A stretch of DNA of 13,031 nucleotides, from NCBI GenBank assembly GCA_964493635.1, contig CAZBOW010000038.1:1-13031 (forward strand). The letters run 5' to 3'. The notes under the pieces were generated by a model that was given only the letters and a program-made list of their open reading frames with translations, was not told where the DNA came from and made no database searches. Positions within the stretch are counted from its first letter, which is position 1; every line of letters begins with the position of its first letter. Made by a program: the position numbers and the translations under genes. Shown here one piece after another: positions 5,402 to 13,031 of this stretch. Source of the DNA: OLB6 sp964493635 (GTDB taxonomy: Bacteria; Bacteroidota; Ignavibacteria; Kapaibacteriales; Kapaibacteriaceae).

Positions 5402-6109
5402 TTACAGGAGGGCCTGGAGATTCTGCCCAACCTGGTTCCAATTGACAACATTCCACCAATTTTTGATGTACTCGGCCCGTTGATTCTGGTACTTCAGGTA
5501 GTAGGCATGTTCCCACACGTCCACGCCGAGAATCGGTGTGGATCCCCACGGCGTGAGCTTTTGCTGGTTCTCTGCTTGCAGGATGATCAGTCGCTTATCC
5601 GAGGGGCGGTAGTGCAACAGTCCCCATCCACTGCCCTCCACAGCCGCGGCGGCCGCAGAGAACTGCGCCTGAAAAGCCTGTACGGACCCGAAGCTCTCCT
5701 GAATCAGTGCTTCGAGGTTTCCCGTTGGTGCTCCACCACCGCCATTCCCAGCGGGTGCCATCACCTTCCAAAACATGGAGTGCAACCAGTGCCCTCCTCC
5801 GTTGAAGGCTGCCTGGCGCGACCAGTGCTGCACAAGACTATAGTCCCCGCTGCTGCGCGCAGCAGCCAGGGCTGCCTCGGCAGCATTTAGCCCCTTGACG
5901 TACCCTGCATGGTGCTTCGAGTGGTGCAGGCGCATTGTTTGCGCATCAATGAAGGGTTCCAAGGCTTCATAGGGATACGGAAGATCCGGAAGCGTATGCA
6001 GCCCACCCTCGGGCATGGGCACGGAGCCTATAGCGGCAGGTGCCTGCGCAAAAGAAACAGCGGCAGCCGCTACGGTGGCGGCCTTCAGAAACTGACGACG
6101 ATCAGACAT
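5402..6109 (-). CDS. sod: Tat-exported superoxide dismutase, Mn-type signature
   Basis: Fe/Mn-family superoxide dismutase converting superoxide to oxygen and hydrogen peroxide. The 235-residue protein begins with a twin-arginine signal, S-D-R-R-Q-F-L-K (2-9), then an alanine-rich hydrophobic stretch to about residue 27, so it should be folded, loaded with metal and then exported to the periplasm. Metal ligands align to H62, H110, D197 (in D-V-W-E-H) and H201. Gateway residues H66 and Y70 are present. G106 and Q182 match the Gly/Gln pattern of Mn enzymes rather than Fe enzymes, though metal use cannot be fixed from sequence. Start 6109 is chosen because GGAGAAGAG precedes it; an ATG at 6124 falls inside that site. 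It overlaps the end of fbp by 8 bases, so translation is likely coupled. Confidence 0.92.
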   Translation of the reverse strand: MSDRRQFLKAATVAAAAVSFAQAPAAIGSVPMPEGGLHTLPDLPYPYEALEPFIDAQTMRLHHSKHHAGYVKGLNAAEAALAAARSSGDYSLVQHWSRQAAFNGGGHWLHSMFWKVMAPAGNGGGGAPTGNLEALIQESFGSVQAFQAQFSAAAAAVEGSGWGLLHYRPSDKRLIILQAENQQKLTPWGSTPILGVDVWEHAYYLKYQNQRAEYIKNWWNVVNWNQVGQNLQALL

Positions 6110-7139
6110 AAAACTCTTCTCCATACTGCTGTAAAAAGCTCTCTACTTCCCGAACATCGTTGGGGCTGCCCATGAAGCACGGCATGCGTTGATGTAAACT
6201 TTGGGGTTGAATCTCGAGAATCCGCTGCCGACCGTTCGTTGCCAAACCTCCAGCCTGTTCCACGATGAAGGCCATGGGGTTCAGCTCGTAAACCAGCCGC
6301 AACTTCCCGTTTGGCGAGGTCGTGTCGGCCGGATACATGAACACGCCGCCATAGTGCAGTGTGCGGTGGATGTCGGCTACCATTGTTCCAACGTAGCGCA
6401 GTGAGTACGGCCGTTGGCCATCGGCCGAGGGCTGTAAAACATGTTTGACGTACTCGCGGACACCGATGGGCCACTTATACGAGTTTCCACTGTTGACGGA
6501 GTAGATCCTTCCTTGCTCCGGAATTCGGAGCTTCTCATACGTTAAGAGAAACTCACCGATGGTAGGGTCGAAGGTGAAGACATCCACGCCGTTGCCACTG
6601 GTGTACACCAGCTGTGTGCTGGAGCCGTACATCGCATAACCAGCAGCCACCTGCTGATAGCCCGGCTGCAGCAGATCGTCCACGGTCCCAGGAGTATCCA
6701 GTGTGGGGTCAAGACGCTTATAGATGGAGAAGATCGTCCCGATCGAGACGTTCACATCAATATTCGACGACCCATCCAAGGGATCGTACACCAGCACGTA
6801 CTTTCCATTGCGGTACTCTTCTGGAATCCGAATGATACCATCGGACTCCTCCGAGGCCATAGCGCAGAGGTGACCACCGTGATCCATCGCCCGGAAGATC
6901 ACTTCGTTGGCATGCAGGTCGAGGCGTTGGACCTTCTCACCGTGCACATTCGTCGCATCGGTGATGCCAAGAACGTCATTCAGTCCCGATCGACGGACAT
7001 CGCGTGCAAGGATGCGCAGCGCGAGTGTAAGGTCCCGTAGCAGTCTACTGAACTCACCGGTAGCCTCGGGGTGAAGCTGACCCTCCTCCGTGATGTGTCG
7101 CTCGATGGTGATCAGTTTGGACGTGTTCAACAACGGCAT
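6102..7139 (-). CDS. fbp: Class I fructose-1,6-bisphosphatase
   Basis: Hydrolyses fructose 1,6-bisphosphate to fructose 6-phosphate, the committed step of gluconeogenesis in the cytosol. At 345 residues it is the usual length. The metal-binding signatures are intact: S-E-E (96-98) and D-P-L-D-G-S-S-N (119-126). The V-H-G-E-K-V-Q segment (65-71) resembles the substrate/metal loop of class I enzymes. The C-terminal K-L-R-L-V-Y-E and E-Q-A-G-G motifs complete the active site. The start is 6 bases after the uspA stop, with GGAG about 9 bases upstream. The stop is overlapped by the superoxide dismutase start. This places gluconeogenesis, universal stress and superoxide defence genes in one transcript, suggesting joint expression under starvation or oxidative conditions (inference). 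Confidence 0.95.
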   Translation of the reverse strand: MPLLNTSKLITIERHITEEGQLHPEATGEFSRLLRDLTLALRILARDVRRSGLNDVLGITDATNVHGEKVQRLDLHANEVIFRAMDHGGHLCAMASEESDGIIRIPEEYRNGKYVLVYDPLDGSSNIDVNVSIGTIFSIYKRLDPTLDTPGTVDDLLQPGYQQVAAGYAMYGSSTQLVYTSGNGVDVFTFDPTIGEFLLTYEKLRIPEQGRIYSVNSGNSYKWPIGVREYVKHVLQPSADGQRPYSLRYVGTMVADIHRTLHYGGVFMYPADTTSPNGKLRLVYELNPMAFIVEQAGGLATNGRQRILEIQPQSLHQRMPCFMGSPNDVREVESFLQQYGEEFYV

Positions 7140-7145
7140 TGACGG

Positions 7146-7598
7146 TTACTCCGCTGATTGCAGTCGCACCGACAATACTGGGCAAGGGGCTTTCCGCAGA
7201 ACGCGCTCTGTGGTGCTTCCGAACAGGAAGTGCTCCAAGCCGCTGCGACCATGGGTACCAATGCTGATAATGCTGATGTTATGCTCGGAGGCATAGCCAC
7301 AGATCTCGTCTGATGCGCGGCCACGACGCACACCGGTAACCACGGTAAACCCCTCGCTCCGCAGGGTATCGGCAAGCTTCGCCAATTCCGTCTCGGCATT
7401 GGTATGCAGCTCCTGCTCGATATCGGCAAAGCCAACTTGAGCGTAGCTCCAATCGGCTGGGTACACAACGGGCTCCACAATGTGAATAATGTGGAGTGTG
7501 GCTTGCGTGCCGCGGGCAATCTCCTTGGCCATTGCCAGCGCTTGACCCGCATTTTCGGAAAAGTCCGTGGGAATCAGCAGTGCATGTACAGTGAACAT
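7146..7598 (-). CDS. Universal stress protein (UspA family), ATP-binding type
   Basis: A 150-residue single-domain universal stress protein. It opens with the usual strand and D-F-S motif (L-I-P-T-D-F-S, 8-14). Near the C-terminus it has the ATP-binding pattern G-2x-G-9x-G-S, with G114, G117, G127 and S128, followed by V-L-R-K-A-P-C-P-V-L. The family forms dimers and is induced in stationary phase and stress; molecular roles vary. It is the first gene of the uspA-fbp-sod operon, with 6 bases to fbp. The gap to the divergent large plus-strand gene is 81 bases (7599-7679) and must hold its promoter. No Shine-Dalgarno site is seen before the ATG. Confidence 0.92.
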   Translation of the reverse strand: MFTVHALLIPTDFSENAGQALAMAKEIARGTQATLHIIHIVEPVVYPADWSYAQVGFADIEQELHTNAETELAKLADTLRSEGFTVVTGVRRGRASDEICGYASEHNISIISIGTHGRSGLEHFLFGSTTERVLRKAPCPVLSVRLQSAE

Positions 7599-7679
7599 GG
7601 CGGTTTGGTAGATTGTTAGTGATCAATGTGCGTCGTAACGCCACAATGTAAGGAACGCCCACAAACTTGAGTCTGACCA
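7599..7679. promoter_or_regulatory. Divergent promoter region between uspA and the large TPR gene
   Basis: This 81-base gap separates two divergent transcription units and must carry promoters for both, or for at least one. I could not identify a convincing -35/-10 pair or a TAnnTTTG box on either strand. Neither start codon is preceded by a clear Shine-Dalgarno site. Confidence 0.4.
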
Positions 7680-10600
7680 ATGTCACGTTTCACCTGGTTT
7701 GTCCCAACAGCCTTAATGTTTTTGGTTGCCGTCTCTGATGCGTCGACTCCGGCCGATGATGGATGGAGAGCCTTGCTGGCCAACCGCGATGCCGAAGCGA
7801 TTCCGCTTTTTGAACAGGCAGTACAGCGTAATCCGAAGAACACACAGGCACTGCTTGGTTTGACGTATGCCTACGAGTTGCGCCTGGATGCAACTAAGGC
7901 ATGGAATGCGTTTCAACGAGCGGTCGAATCGTCCTCGAATCCCCATGCGCTGCTCTATGCGTCCGTGTTATCGAGGCGCTTCCAGCAATCGCTGCACAAG
8001 CCAGAGTCGGGATTAGAATCCATGTTGGTGCAGGTCACGAAGAAACCCGACGGAGCTGGCATCCTGCAAGCCATGGCCTACGAGATGTTGGGCAGCATCG
8101 AGGAGCGACGCGGAAATGTTCAGGCGGCAACGGCATGGTACGACAACATTGGCGCTCTGATGAACTGGCGGGTGATCGGCCCCTTCCCGAACGTCTCAGC
8201 CTCCGGGCACGACCGCGTCTTTTCGCCAGAGGTCATGGACGAACCTGATGCCCGGTACGAGGGCGTCAATGGCGGCGAAGTGCATTGGTTTGCTCCGCAA
8301 CGCTGGCGGCACGACCGTTGGGTGGACTTTACACGCCTTTCACCTACGATCGAGGCGGTCTTTTATGCTGTAACCTACCTCGAGTCCGATCGCGACCAGC
8401 GTGTACAGCTACGCTTAGGAACGTCGGGGGCGTACAAACTCTTTCTGAACACCCACGTGGTGAGCGAAACGTTCGAAGAGCATAACAACGATCTGGACAC
8501 CTACATCACGGAAGTCACCCTCAAGAAGGGGTGGAACCGTGTCTTGGTAAAAGTGAGTAACTCGGAGCTGAATCGCTGCAACTTTTTACTTCGCGTTACC
8601 ACACCCACTGGCAAGCCCCTTACCAACCTGCCTACCTCGCTGGAGCCGCAGACGATTGATACGTCCGATGTGCGCCCGAAGCCGGTTGCCAACCCTCACC
8701 TGTTGTATCTGAAGTCGCAGTTCGATGCGCGGCCAGCGGATGCGTGGAATGCGCTGTTGCTTGCCGAGGCACACCTGCGAAACGATCAAGCCAATGATGC
8801 GTGGGAGGTGGTAACGGCAAGCCTGCAATACCACCCGGATGCCATTGTCCTGCTCATGCAGGCTATTGAGTCCTACCAGCGCAGTCAGCAGCGCGATCAG
8901 CTAGTGAGTACGATCGAGCGAATCGTTGCGCTGCGGCCCGACCTTCCCGTTGCCCTGACCTACGCCTTTCAACAGGCACGAAATGCGCGGAAGCTCGACG
9001 ACGCCGAGGAGCTCGTGAAGAAGATTGCCGCAACGCTGCCGGGCTCACCCGATTACTACGACGCCGCCATTGCCGTAGCCCGCGACCGCCAGCAGCTGGC
9101 AACGGTTGTGGAGCTCCAGGCCGAGGCATTCAAGACCTATCCGGATAATGCCAACTTCGCCCAATCAGCAGCCTACTCCGTGCTGCGCGAAACCGGTAGC
9201 CACGATCAGGCCCTGGAGATCGTTGATCAGCACCTCAAGGCCGCCTATGGAGAGGCCGGTTTGTTGCTGCGAGCGGGAATCTTGGCAGACGCTGTTCGCT
9301 TTGCAGAGTGGGAGCGCTGCTACAGTGAGCTCTTCCGCTTGTCGCCATCGGCTCCGGGATACCACTTCCGCATGGCCAATACCTACGCCGCACGCAACGA
9401 CTATGCAACAGCACTGCTTCACATCAACGAAGCCCTTACGGATGCACCGGTGGTGTCGTCGCTGTGGCAACAGGCGGGTACCTACCATCGATCTCTCAAG
9501 AATGATTCAGCAGCCCGTGCCTGCATGAAACGGGCCTTGAAGCTGGACCCTAGTAACTTCGAGGCTCGGGAGGCACTGCGGGTAATGGATGGGAAACCAT
9601 CGCCCTTTACCTACTTCCGTAGCGTTGCCATCGACAGTGCGATGAAGCATGCTCCTACTGCGGCAGACTATCCCGATGCAAATGCCGTATTCGTCCTTGA
9701 CCATGCGCGACGTGTCGTGTACGATGGCAGCCGAAGCGAAGTGGAGTACGAGCAGCTGATTCGTATTCTCACCACATCCGGAATCGACACCTATAAGGAG
9801 ATGCAGGTGCCGGGAGGGGGCTCGCCCAGTCTTACCGTTGAAAAGGCTGTTGTCCGCAAGATGAATGGCACGGAGATTCCCGCTGATCGTGAGGGTGGTT
9901 ACGCGGTGTTCAAAAATCTTGAGCCGGGTGACTTTATCTACATGAAGACACGGATCCGCGAGGCGTCAACCGGCAGACTCGCACCCTACTTCACTGACGA
10001 GTTTGTCTTCAACGGCTCGATACCGGTTCGGATGGCACGGTACGAGCTCCTCGTAGCACCGGAACACTCCTTCAAGTGGGCCATGAGCAACGGAACAGCC
10101 ACCATGTCCAGTCGGACAACGGACTTTGGGGAATTGTACGAGTGGTCGATGACGTCGATGCCAGCCATTGCCTTCGAAGAGGGTTCGCCAGGCTTCGACG
10201 ACATGGCAAAGATTCTTCAGGTGTCGTCGATTCCCAACTGGGGCGAGCTTATCCGTTGGTATCACGACATCGCCAGTACCAAGACGCGCTCGGCTCCAAC
10301 GATCAAGCGATTGATGGATTCGTTGTTTCCTCGAACGCAGTCGTTCACCCGCGAAGAGATTATTGCTGGCACCTACCGATATATCAGTAGCCAGATTCGA
10401 TACAGCAACGTACCCTTCCGCCAGAACAACGTGATTCCTCAAAAGGCACGTGATGTTCTCGCAACGCGTATCGGCGACTGCAAGGACGTAGCCACACTGT
10501 GTATTGCCATGCTCGCCGAGCGAGATATCGAGTCGTACCATGTACTGGTTGAAACAGACTCATACGCATCGAGTCGGCAGGTTCTCCCGTCTCTGCCGTT

Positions 10601-11477
10601 CAACCACGCAGTGGTGATGGTGAACATGGATGGCACACCGCTGTATATCGATCTAACCGCCGATAACGTTCCCATCGGTAGCGTACCCTTTGCCGATATC
10701 GATGCATTCTGCCTGGTGATTCACCCCGGATGGCAACTTCCGGAGCGGATGCATCGCTCACTTTTCACACCAAATAACGTTGCCGTAGAGACCCAGGTGG
10801 TACTGCATCAGGATATGTCCGCCACCGTACATCAGACGTTCACGCATACTGGGGCTCGCACACAGTTTTATCGCAGTGCATGGCAGGAAATGTCCGATAC
10901 TGAGCTTCGACGGTCGCTGATCGAAACGCTGGCGAGCGACTACCCCGATGTTCACCTCGACACCTTCCAGTTAAGCGATGTCACATCCATGGAGCCAACA
11001 TTCAGCTACCAGCTGACGTACACTGTACCCAATTACGTCATGGAGGCTTCTGGACTGTTCATTGTACACCTTCCCTGGTATCGTCCCTTCGAGCCGGATG
11101 CCGCGTTGAGCTATCAGAATCGATCGCATCCTATTGTGAACCGCAACTACATCGACACCCTTGCTGAAAACGTTACGCTCTCCCTCCCTGTGGGATATAC
11201 CGCGTTAGGTGTTGAACCAACGTCGCGTCAGGAATCGTTTGCCGGCAGCGTTGAGCGATCGATTTCAGCTTCCGCCGGGACGCTCCATGTTTCCCGCACG
11301 GCCATCTACACGCGGGAGGTTGTTCCGACGGCTCAGTACGGAGAGTACAAGGCCTACTACAACTCCGTACTTCGTGCAGATCGTCAGGCCATTGTCCTTG
11401 CTCCGGAGGGTACCGTATTGACGCGTCCGAACAATCGCCCGGCACCGCAGAACAGTCCGGCAGGAGGTGGTCAGTAA
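7680..11477 (+). CDS. Exported TPR / DUF3857 / transglutaminase-like protein
   Basis: A 1265-residue protein. Residues 1-22 are a signal peptide (hydrophobic L-M-F-L-V-A-V core). TPR-like helices follow at about 28-155. A beta-rich region starting at N-W-R-V-I-G-P-F (about 162-320) with G-W-N-R-V-L-V-K-V resembles a galactose-binding-like jelly roll. A second TPR array spans about 345-640. A DUF3857-like domain spans about 669-810. A transglutaminase-like core has the catalytic triad Cys934 (G-D-C-K-D), His976 (F-N-H-A-V) and Asp991 (Y-I-D-L). The C-terminal about 1010-1250 is DUF3858-like, ending in a Pro/Asn-rich tail. Such proteins occur in Bacteroidota and act in the cell envelope; the substrate is unknown, and protease or amidase action is possible. 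The stop lies 2 bases before the BtuF-like gene, so they are co-transcribed. Confidence 0.88.
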   Translation: MSRFTWFVPTALMFLVAVSDASTPADDGWRALLANRDAEAIPLFEQAVQRNPKNTQALLGLTYAYELRLDATKAWNAFQRAVESSSNPHALLYASVLSRRFQQSLHKPESGLESMLVQVTKKPDGAGILQAMAYEMLGSIEERRGNVQAATAWYDNIGALMNWRVIGPFPNVSASGHDRVFSPEVMDEPDARYEGVNGGEVHWFAPQRWRHDRWVDFTRLSPTIEAVFYAVTYLESDRDQRVQLRLGTSGAYKLFLNTHVVSETFEEHNNDLDTYITEVTLKKGWNRVLVKVSNSELNRCNFLLRVTTPTGKPLTNLPTSLEPQTIDTSDVRPKPVANPHLLYLKSQFDARPADAWNALLLAEAHLRNDQANDAWEVVTASLQYHPDAIVLLMQAIESYQRSQQRDQLVSTIERIVALRPDLPVALTYAFQQARNARKLDDAEELVKKIAATLPGSPDYYDAAIAVARDRQQLATVVELQAEAFKTYPDNANFAQSAAYSVLRETGSHDQALEIVDQHLKAAYGEAGLLLRAGILADAVRFAEWERCYSELFRLSPSAPGYHFRMANTYAARNDYATALLHINEALTDAPVVSSLWQQAGTYHRSLKNDSAARACMKRALKLDPSNFEAREALRVMDGKPSPFTYFRSVAIDSAMKHAPTAADYPDANAVFVLDHARRVVYDGSRSEVEYEQLIRILTTSGIDTYKEMQVPGGGSPSLTVEKAVVRKMNGTEIPADREGGYAVFKNLEPGDFIYMKTRIREASTGRLAPYFTDEFVFNGSIPVRMARYELLVAPEHSFKWAMSNGTATMSSRTTDFGELYEWSMTSMPAIAFEEGSPGFDDMAKILQVSSIPNWGELIRWYHDIASTKTRSAPTIKRLMDSLFPRTQSFTREEIIAGTYRYISSQIRYSNVPFRQNNVIPQKARDVLATRIGDCKDVATLCIAMLAERDIESYHVLVETDSYASSRQVLPSLPFNHAVVMVNMDGTPLYIDLTADNVPIGSVPFADIDAFCLVIHPGWQLPERMHRSLFTPNNVAVETQVVLHQDMSATVHQTFTHTGARTQFYRSAWQEMSDTELRRSLIETLASDYPDVHLDTFQLSDVTSMEPTFSYQLTYTVPNYVMEASGLFIVHLPWYRPFEPDAALSYQNRSHPIVNRNYIDTLAENVTLSLPVGYTALGVEPTSRQESFAGSVERSISASAGTLHVSRTAIYTREVVPTAQYGEYKAYYNSVLRADRQAIVLAPEGTVLTRPNNRPAPQNSPAGGGQ

Positions 11478-11479
11478 CC

Positions 11480-12271
11480 ATGTATCCCCAGCGCGTGATC
11501 TGTCTTACCGAAGAAACAACCGAAGTTCTGTATGCACTTGGCGAGGAAGACCGCATTGTAGGAATCTCCGGATTCACCGTGCGGCCACCGCGGGCTCGCA
11601 AGGAAAAACCGAAGGTATCAACCTACCTCGACGCAAAGTTCGACGACATCCTTGCTCTACGTCCAGATACCGTGTTTGCCTGGAGTGATTTACAAGCCGA
11701 CATCGCTGCAGAGTTGATACGCAGGGGGGTGGACGTTGTGTGCTTCAACCATCGCACGATCGAGGGTGTACTGGCCATGATTGTGCGGCTGGGCGCCTAC
11801 ATGGGCGTCCACGAGAAAGCTGAGAGCTATGCCGATACCCTGCGCAGACGAATTGACATTGCCGTGGAGCGTGGTAGCTCGCGAACACGCCGACCGCGGG
11901 TGTACTTTGAAGAGTGGTACGATCCACTGATTACGGGCATTGCTTGGGTGAGCGAGCTCCTGGAGGTATGTGGCGGCGTTGATGTGTTTGCTGAAAACCG
12001 AGCCTTTCCGAATGCTAAGGAACGCATTCTGGCCGACACGCAAGAACCGGTACGTCGCAATCCCGACATCATGATTGCTTCCTGGTGCGGTAAGATGTTC
12101 AAGCCGGAGCGCGTCCTTCAGCGCGATGGTTGGCACGACTTCCAACCAGCCCGTACCGGTCATATGCACGAGATCGCTTCGCCGATCATTCTGCAACCTG
12201 GTCCGGCCGCCCTCACCGATGGCATTGATGCCATCCTGAAGATCTACGACCATTGGGAAGCCACGACATGA
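11480..12271 (+). CDS. BtuF-like cobalamin-binding-family protein without signal peptide
   Basis: A 263-residue protein of the class III solute-binding fold (Fe3+-siderophore/cobalamin, BtuF-like). It starts R-V-I-C-L-T-E-E-T-T-E (5-15) and continues G-I-S-G-F-T (28-33). The conserved F-E-E-W-Y-D-P-L-I-T-G (143-153) and C-G-G-V-D-V-F (164-170) segments typify the branch labelled cobalamin-binding protein. There is no signal peptide or lipobox, and the upstream gene ends 2 bases before, so a longer N-terminus is excluded. This subfamily is commonly leaderless, so a periplasmic transport role is doubtful; a cytosolic function is inferred but unknown. AGGAGG (11462-11467) inside the end of the previous gene is its ribosome binding site, with long 12-base spacing. 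Its last bases overlap the thiamine pyrophosphokinase start as ATGA. Confidence 0.85.
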   Translation: MYPQRVICLTEETTEVLYALGEEDRIVGISGFTVRPPRARKEKPKVSTYLDAKFDDILALRPDTVFAWSDLQADIAAELIRRGVDVVCFNHRTIEGVLAMIVRLGAYMGVHEKAESYADTLRRRIDIAVERGSSRTRRPRVYFEEWYDPLITGIAWVSELLEVCGGVDVFAENRAFPNAKERILADTQEPVRRNPDIMIASWCGKMFKPERVLQRDGWHDFQPARTGHMHEIASPIILQPGPAALTDGIDAILKIYDHWEATT

Positions 12272-13014
12272 CGCTGACGTTCTCCGACGCCGCATTCGAT
12301 GCTGTCATCTGCTTGAATGGCGACCTTCCGACCATGGATGATATCGAACTCATCGGTCATCATCCGATGATCGCTGCCGACGGAGCGGCGAACACCCTTG
12401 TCCAGGCAGGGATTCTACCGGAGTTTGTTGTCGGGGATTTAGACTCGATTACCGAAACAACTCTCACAGCGCTCCAGGGGGTGTCCGAGTTGGTTCATGA
12501 TCATGATCAGGACACCACGGACTTTGAGAAAGCCCTTCGCTTTGCTGAGCGTCAGATGTGGAAGCGCCTCTGTATTGTTGGTATTCACGGCGGCGACTTT
12601 GAACACACCTTGAACAACTGGTCGGTCCTAGTTCGCATGGGCCGGGACCTGCACCTGACAGCCTACGACCGCGGACGCTATGCCATTCCGATGTACGAAA
12701 GCTTTTCGTACTATGCTTTGCAGGACGAGCTACTCTCCCTTGTTCCACAACCCCAGGCCCGGATCACAACATCTGGCTTGGTATGGAACATCACCGATGA
12801 TCTGCTCGCACTGGGACATCGGGAGGGGGCTCGGAATCGCGCCCAGGAACACCACGTGACGGTGGAGATACACGAGGGATCCCTGCTGTTTTTCTGCACG
12901 GCACGGATGCCCATTGCACCGATTACAACACCGATTGCAACACCGATTGCAACACCGATTACAACACCGATTGCAACACCGATTGTAACAACGAACACCT
13001 CAGGAGACCAGTAA
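12268..13014 (+). CDS. Thiamine pyrophosphokinase with tetrapeptide-repeat tail
   Basis: Transfers pyrophosphate from ATP to thiamine to give thiamine diphosphate, in the cytosol. Signatures are A-D-G-A-A-N (37-42), G-D-L-D-S (56-60) and D-Q-D-T-T-D-F-E-K-A-L (80-90). A C-terminal thiamine-binding beta domain ends near residue 210 (G-L-V-W-N at about 170-174, S-L-L-F-F-C at 205-210). The usual G-G-R-x-D-H motif reads G-G-D-F-E-H (108-113), an unusual variant at a normally conserved site. Residues about 214-248 are an added tail of T-P-I-A/T repeats encoded by a 12-bp tandem repeat, not part of the standard fold. The family is usually about 210 residues; this is 248. Start 12268 is chosen because it overlaps the previous stop as ATGA; a TTG at 12253 is less likely. 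Confidence 0.88.
   Translation: MTLTFSDAAFDAVICLNGDLPTMDDIELIGHHPMIAADGAANTLVQAGILPEFVVGDLDSITETTLTALQGVSELVHDHDQDTTDFEKALRFAERQMWKRLCIVGIHGGDFEHTLNNWSVLVRMGRDLHLTAYDRGRYAIPMYESFSYYALQDELLSLVPQPQARITTSGLVWNITDDLLALGHREGARNRAQEHHVTVEIHEGSLLFFCTARMPIAPITTPIATPIATPITTPIATPIVTTNTSGDQ
12919..12990 (+). repeat. Six-unit 12-bp in-frame tandem repeat
   Basis: Six consecutive units of the form ccgatt(a/g)(c/t)aaca, at 12919, 12931, 12943, 12955, 12967 and 12979, encode P-I-x-T tetrapeptides. A degenerate partial unit precedes them at 12910-12918. Units 1 and 4 read acaaca, units 2, 3 and 5 read gcaaca, and unit 6 reads gtaaca. A 12-base unit preserves frame, so unit number could vary between strains without disrupting the enzyme or the downstream start. 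Confidence 0.95.
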
Positions 13015-13031
13015 TGGAACGCGTCATTTCA
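13014..13031 (+). CDS. Start of a further gene (partial, cut by window edge)
   Basis: The stop of the thiamine pyrophosphokinase gene and an ATG share one base (TAATG at 13012-13016). AGGAGA (13002-13007) lies 6 bases before this ATG, an excellent ribosome binding site. Only six codons are visible (M-E-R-V-I-S), so no product can be named. The arrangement says it is the next gene of the same operon, translationally coupled to the kinase. Confidence 0.7.

Noticed and set aside
6085..6474. A 129-codon minus-strand frame overlapping fbp
   Set aside because: It is in another frame of the well-supported fructose-1,6-bisphosphatase gene.
9966..10541. A 191-codon open frame on the minus strand inside the large TPR gene
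   Set aside because: It is antisense to the DUF3857/transglutaminase region, which is clearly the coding strand, and shows no motif or ribosome binding site.
11690..12295. A 201-codon minus-strand frame
   Set aside because: It is antisense to the BtuF-like gene, with arginine/histidine-rich composition typical of a shadow frame.
12919..12990. Possible CRISPR array
   Set aside because: The units are 12 bp, contiguous with no spacers, and coding in frame, so this is a coding minisatellite.

Overview
The window is a piece of a bacterial chromosome, most likely from the Bacteroidota/Chlorobiota side of the tree (a Kapabacteria- or Ignavibacteria-like lineage is my best guess). The clues are a secreted beta-propeller protein ending in a type IX secretion (Por) sorting domain, a very large TPR + DUF3857 + transglutaminase-like exported protein, a small single-RRM RNA-binding protein, and moderate-to-high GC. 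Shine-Dalgarno sites are clear in front of several genes. The taxonomic call is inference from gene content only.

Layout. (1) 1-1007: a small accessory patch. A HicB/HicA-type toxin-antitoxin pair on the minus strand (268-492 and 71-271) is bracketed by an exact 33-bp direct repeat (23-55 and 611-643). The right copy carries the start of a small two-helix membrane protein gene (630-1007). The left copy is an orphan duplicate of the same gene start, so the hicBA block looks inserted at the 5' end of that gene. (2) 1037-4837, minus strand: leucine dehydrogenase, NusB and the T9SS beta-propeller protein, closely packed and probably co-transcribed in that order. (3) 4885-5226, minus strand: an RRM RNA-binding protein followed by a strong intrinsic terminator. 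(4) 5402-7598, minus strand: a tight operon uspA - fbp (class I fructose-1,6-bisphosphatase) - Tat-exported Mn-type superoxide dismutase. (5) 7680-13031, plus strand, divergent from uspA: the 1265-aa TPR/DUF3857/transglutaminase protein, a BtuF-like cobalamin-binding-family protein without signal peptide, thiamine pyrophosphokinase with a tetrapeptide-repeat tail, and the first six codons of another gene. The last three junctions are 2 bp apart, ATGA and TAATG.

How the genes fit together. Most of the window is core housekeeping: branched-chain amino acid catabolism, transcription antitermination, gluconeogenesis, stress response, superoxide detoxification and thiamine diphosphate synthesis. 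It is arranged in short, tight operons. The accessory part is the hicBA block at the left edge. I see no CRISPR array, insertion sequence, transposase, integrase, tRNA or rRNA, and no gene-free stretch longer than 300 bases. The most unusual signal is the 33-bp repeat that frames the toxin-antitoxin block and duplicates a promoter/start-codon region.
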